The position numbers and the translations under genes were made by a program. A stretch of DNA of 64,000 bases from Nocardiopsis coralli (GTDB lineage Bacteria > Actinomycetota > Actinomycetes > Streptosporangiales > Streptosporangiaceae): the NCBI RefSeq assembly GCF_014892575.1, contig NZ_JADBGI010000009.1, positions 62,001 to 126,000 of the forward strand, in the 5' to 3' direction. The notes under the pieces are model-generated. The model had not been told where the DNA came from and searched no databases. It was given only the letters and a program-made list of their open reading frames with translations. Each line of letters opens with the position of its first letter. Within the stretch, counting starts at the first letter, position 1. Positions 61,490 through 64,000 of the stretch are shown here, piece after piece.

Positions 61490-62935
61490 TCACCGGGCGG
61501 CCGGGGCGGGGCGGGCGTCGATGAGGTCCTGGACCTGGCGTGTGCATCCTCCGCAGCCGGTGGTGGCGCGGGTGCGCGCCGCCACGGCGTCCCGGTCGGT
61601 GGCGCCCTGGTCCAGGGCGTCTTCGATGGTGCTGCGGTGTACGGCGTTGCACCGGCACACCAGCGGGTCCTGCTCCGGTTCCTCCTGGCTGTGGCCCAGG
61701 GCCGAGGGAAGCCCCTGCAGCAGGGCGAGCAGGTCCTGCGGGGGCGGGGCGCCGGTCTCGTACATCTGGGCCAGGGTTGCGGCGGCCTCGGGGAAGCCGA
61801 GCAGGACGGCGCCTCGGATGCGGTCGCCGGTGACGGTCAGGGCTCCGTAGCGTCCGGTGCGCGGGTCGGTGACGGTGACCGTGTCCCCGGCGTCGGGGTC
61901 GGGGTGGTCGGGGTCGGTGTCGACCTGGCCGAAGGCGGTCAGGTCGATGCCGGTGGCTTTGAGGCGTGTGACGGGGCGGGTGCCGGTGTAGGTGGCGCCG
62001 GGGTCGGTTCCGGTCAGGCGGCGGGCCAGGACTGCGGCTTGTTCCCATCCGGGGGCCACGAGCCCGGCGGGGGCGCCGGGGTGGCGGGCGCAGTCGCCGA
62101 TGGCGTGCACACGGGGGTGGGAGGTGGCCAGGTGGTCGTCGACGACGATGCCGTGGTCGGTGGCCAGGCCGGCCTGCTGGGCCAGGTCGGTGGTGGGTGC
62201 CACCCCGGCGGTGACGATGCAGGCGTCGGCGGCCAGGACGTGGCCGTCGTCCAGTTCCAGTCCGGTTCCGGGGATCCACCGTGCGGCCACGCGCCAGGTG
62301 TGTACCTGTACGCCCAGGTCGGTGTAGAGGCGGGTGAGGATGCGGGCGGCGCCGCGGTCGATCTGGCGGCGCATGATCCAGGGTGAGGATTCCACCAGGT
62401 GCACGCGGATGCCGGCCTGGGCCAGGCCGCGGGCGGTCTCCAGGCCCAGGACTCCCCCGCCCAGGACGACGGCGGGGGCGCCGGGCTCGAGCAGGGAGGT
62501 GATGCGGTGGCAGTCGGCGGCCTGGCGCAGGGCGCTGACGCCGGGTCCGGGGGTGCCGTCGCTCTCGCGCAGGCCGGGCACGGGGGGTAGGTGGGCGTGG
62601 GCGCCGGTGGCCAGGACGAGTTCGTCGTAGTGCAGGTGGGTGCCTTCGTCCAGGGTGAGGGTGCGGGCGAGCGGGTCCAGGTGGGTGGCGGTGGTGTCGG
62701 TGCGGATGTGGACGTGGTCGGCGGGGGTGTGGGGCAGGGCGATGGTGTGGTCGGTGTGGTGTCCGGCCAGCACGTGTGGGAGCAGGATGCGGTTGTAGGC
62801 GGGGCCGGGTTCGGTGCCCACGGCGGTCAGGTGTACGCGGGTGCCGTCCGGGTCCAGGCGGGTGATCTCTTCGGTGAAGCGGGAGCCGACCATGCCGTGG
62901 CCGACCAGGGCGATGTGGCGGGGGCGGCTGGTCAT
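61490..62935 (-). CDS. NasC-like FAD/NAD(P) oxidoreductase with BFD [2Fe-2S] domain
   Basis: 481-residue flavoprotein: HIALVGHGMVGSRFTEEI (FAD), YDELVLATGAHAHLP, VVLGGGVLGLETARGLA (NAD), ADACIVTAGVAPTTDLA and HAIGDCARH, ending in a BFD-type domain VCRCNAVHRSTIEDALDQG and TTGCGGCTRQVQDLI with four cysteines. It resembles the NirB N-terminal half but lacks the sirohaem domain. In this position it is the electron-transfer (NasC) subunit of assimilatory nitrate reductase. ATG at 62935 overlaps the nitrate reductase stop by four bases. Confidence 0.88.
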   Translation of the reverse strand: MTSRPRHIALVGHGMVGSRFTEEITRLDPDGTRVHLTAVGTEPGPAYNRILLPHVLAGHHTDHTIALPHTPADHVHIRTDTTATHLDPLARTLTLDEGTHLHYDELVLATGAHAHLPPVPGLRESDGTPGPGVSALRQAADCHRITSLLEPGAPAVVLGGGVLGLETARGLAQAGIRVHLVESSPWIMRRQIDRGAARILTRLYTDLGVQVHTWRVAARWIPGTGLELDDGHVLAADACIVTAGVAPTTDLAQQAGLATDHGIVVDDHLATSHPRVHAIGDCARHPGAPAGLVAPGWEQAAVLARRLTGTDPGATYTGTRPVTRLKATGIDLTAFGQVDTDPDHPDPDAGDTVTVTDPRTGRYGALTVTGDRIRGAVLLGFPEAAATLAQMYETGAPPPQDLLALLQGLPSALGHSQEEPEQDPLVCRCNAVHRSTIEDALDQGATDRDAVAARTRATTGCGGCTRQVQDLIDARPAPAAR

Positions 62936-64000
62936 GGGCGTCCTTCCGTGGCGGGGTCGGGGGCGGGGGTGATGCGTACGGCGCTGACCTTGAATTCGGG
63001 CATGCGGCTGGTGGGGTCCAGGGCGTGTTGGGTGAGGGTGTTGGCGGCCTGGTCGTGGGCGTAGTGGAAGGGCACGAAGACGGTGTCGTGGCGTGCGGTG
63101 GGTGTGGTGTGTACGCGGGCGGTCATGGTGCCGCGGCGTGAGGTGAGGTGGGCGCGGGCGCCGTGGGTCAGGCCGTGGTGGGCGGCGGTGTCGGGGTGGA
63201 TCTGGACGGTGGCTTCGGGGTCGGTGGTGGCCAGTTCTCTGATGCGGCGGGTCTGGGCGCCGGATTGGTAGTGGCCGAGCAGGCGTCCGGTGGTGGCCCA
63301 GAGGGGGTAGTGGGTGTCGGTGGTTTCTGCGGGGCCGTGGTGGGTGGGTGTGCTGAAGCGGGCGCGGCCGTCGGGGTGGGCGAAGGTGTCCAGGAACATG
63401 CGGGGTGTGGAGGGCACCCGGTCGGGGTCGGGTTCGGTGGTGGTGGGTCGGGGTGCGGGCCAGTACTGGGGGTGGCCGGCGGTCAGGTGGTGGGGGTCGA
63501 TGCCGGAGTAGTCGGCGCGTCCGCCGGCGGAGGCGCGGGCGAGTTCGGCCAGGACGGTGTCGGCGTCGTGGGGGAAGTGGTGGGGGTCGGCGCCCAGGCG
63601 CGGGGCCAGGTCGGACAGGACCTGTAGGTCGGTGCGTACGCCGGGGGGCGGGTTCTGGGCGCGGGTGCGGCGCAGGAGGCGCCCTTCGAGGTTGGTCATG
63701 GTGCCCTCTTCTTCGGCCCATTGGGCTGTGGGCAGGACGACGTGGGCCTGTTGGGCGGTTTCGGAGAGGACGAAGTCGCAGACGATGAGGTGGTCCAGGG
63801 CGGCCAGGCGTTTTTTGATGAGGGTGGTGTCGGGTGCGGACACGGCGGGGTTGGAGCCCATGACGAAGAGGGAGCGGGGGCCGTGGGGGGTGCCCAGGGC
63901 GGCCAGGAGTTCGGTGGCCGAGCGGCCGGGTCCGGGCAGGTCGTGGGGGGTGGTGTTCCACAGGTGGGCGATGTGGGTGCGGGCGTCGGGGTCGGTGATG
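62932..64000 (-). CDS. assimilatory nitrate reductase catalytic subunit (partial)
   Basis: The C-terminal part of a molybdopterin oxidoreductase; the gene enters from the right edge. Text visible includes SLFVMGSNPAVSAPD, LIVCDFVLSETAQQAHVVLPTAQWAEEEGTMTNLEGRLLRR and the molydopterin dinucleotide-binding C-domain (YPLWATTGRLLGHYQSGAQTRR, VHIHPDTAAHHGLTHGARAHLTSRRG-like, FVPFHYAHDQAANTLT). The combination EEEGTMTNLEGR and GHYQSGAQTR is typical of NasA/NarB-type nitrate reductases. The 5' end, with the [4Fe-4S] cysteines, is outside the window. Confidence 0.9.
   Translation of the reverse strand, partial: ITDPDARTHIAHLWNTTPHDLPGPGRSATELLAALGTPHGPRSLFVMGSNPAVSAPDTTLIKKRLAALDHLIVCDFVLSETAQQAHVVLPTAQWAEEEGTMTNLEGRLLRRTRAQNPPPGVRTDLQVLSDLAPRLGADPHHFPHDADTVLAELARASAGGRADYSGIDPHHLTAGHPQYWPAPRPTTTEPDPDRVPSTPRMFLDTFAHPDGRARFSTPTHHGPAETTDTHYPLWATTGRLLGHYQSGAQTRRIRELATTDPEATVQIHPDTAAHHGLTHGARAHLTSRRGTMTARVHTTPTARHDTVFVPFHYAHDQAANTLTQHALDPTSRMPEFKVSAVRITPAPDPATEGRP

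Overview
This window looks like chromosomal DNA of a high-GC actinobacterium, most likely Nocardiopsis or a close relative. The reasons are the very high GC content, the frequent GTG/TTG starts, the 1-4 nt gene overlaps (ATGA, GTGA, TGATG), -10 boxes lying 6-7 nt upstream of start codons (leaderless promoters), and the gene families present (DUF742, HTH plus Clp-N pairs, uroporphyrinogen-III synthase fused to a winged helix, AMP-binding enzymes). The species is inferred; nothing in the window names it.

Left part, 1-22 kb. A minus-strand operon (cytochrome P450, membrane-anchored GH10 xylanase, APH(6)-like kinase) is followed by a 5'-truncated hydroxypyruvate isomerase relic, a Ser/Thr kinase, a LysR/MFS divergent pair, a quinone-detoxification-like dioxygenase/hydrolase pair and a TauE/SafE exporter. 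Next comes a sugar module: TetR, GH3 beta-glucosidase, LacI repressor and a GPH-type sugar transporter. Matching LacI-type dyads precede both the glycosidase and the transporter. Then come two VOC proteins under an ArsR repressor, an S9 peptidase and an orphan DUF742 protein.

Middle part, 22-44 kb. It holds a carbinolamine dehydratase, an AMP-binding enzyme with a degenerate P-loop, an acyltransferase, an HTH/Clp-N pair, a complete urea ABC transporter (urtABCDE), an alkyl-DHAP-synthase-like flavoprotein, and phosphoketolase plus acetate kinase. A Xer-like tyrosine recombinase, exonuclease III, a hydrolase, a methyltransferase, an amino-acid permease and an ankyrin protein follow. Between 33.1 and 34.2 kb is about 1 kb without a gene. 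It starts with a strong dif-like site and contains a second large dyad.

Right part, 44-64 kb. Unknown proteins, a phage-type integrase, small membrane proteins, a 1,185-residue nuclease-helicase, an RlpA-like secreted protein and a CX5R phosphatase precede a nitrite/nitrate assimilation region: HemD-regulator, NirD, NirB, then a NasC-like flavoprotein and a partial molybdopterin nitrate reductase. Inserted between the two halves are a 52-residue cysteine-ended peptide, a FrnE/DsbA oxidoreductase, an EamA exporter and a LysR regulator.

The most striking signal is on the scale of the whole window. The heptamer GGGGGAG lies on the plus strand 27 times and on the minus strand twice left of the dif-like site at 33.1 kb. 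To the right it lies once on plus and ten times on minus. It therefore points at the dif site from both sides, and in most of the window it does so against the local base skew. This is what FtsK-orienting sequences at a replication terminus would look like. The base-composition skew itself flips elsewhere, near 22-24 kb, and with the sign opposite to the textbook expectation.
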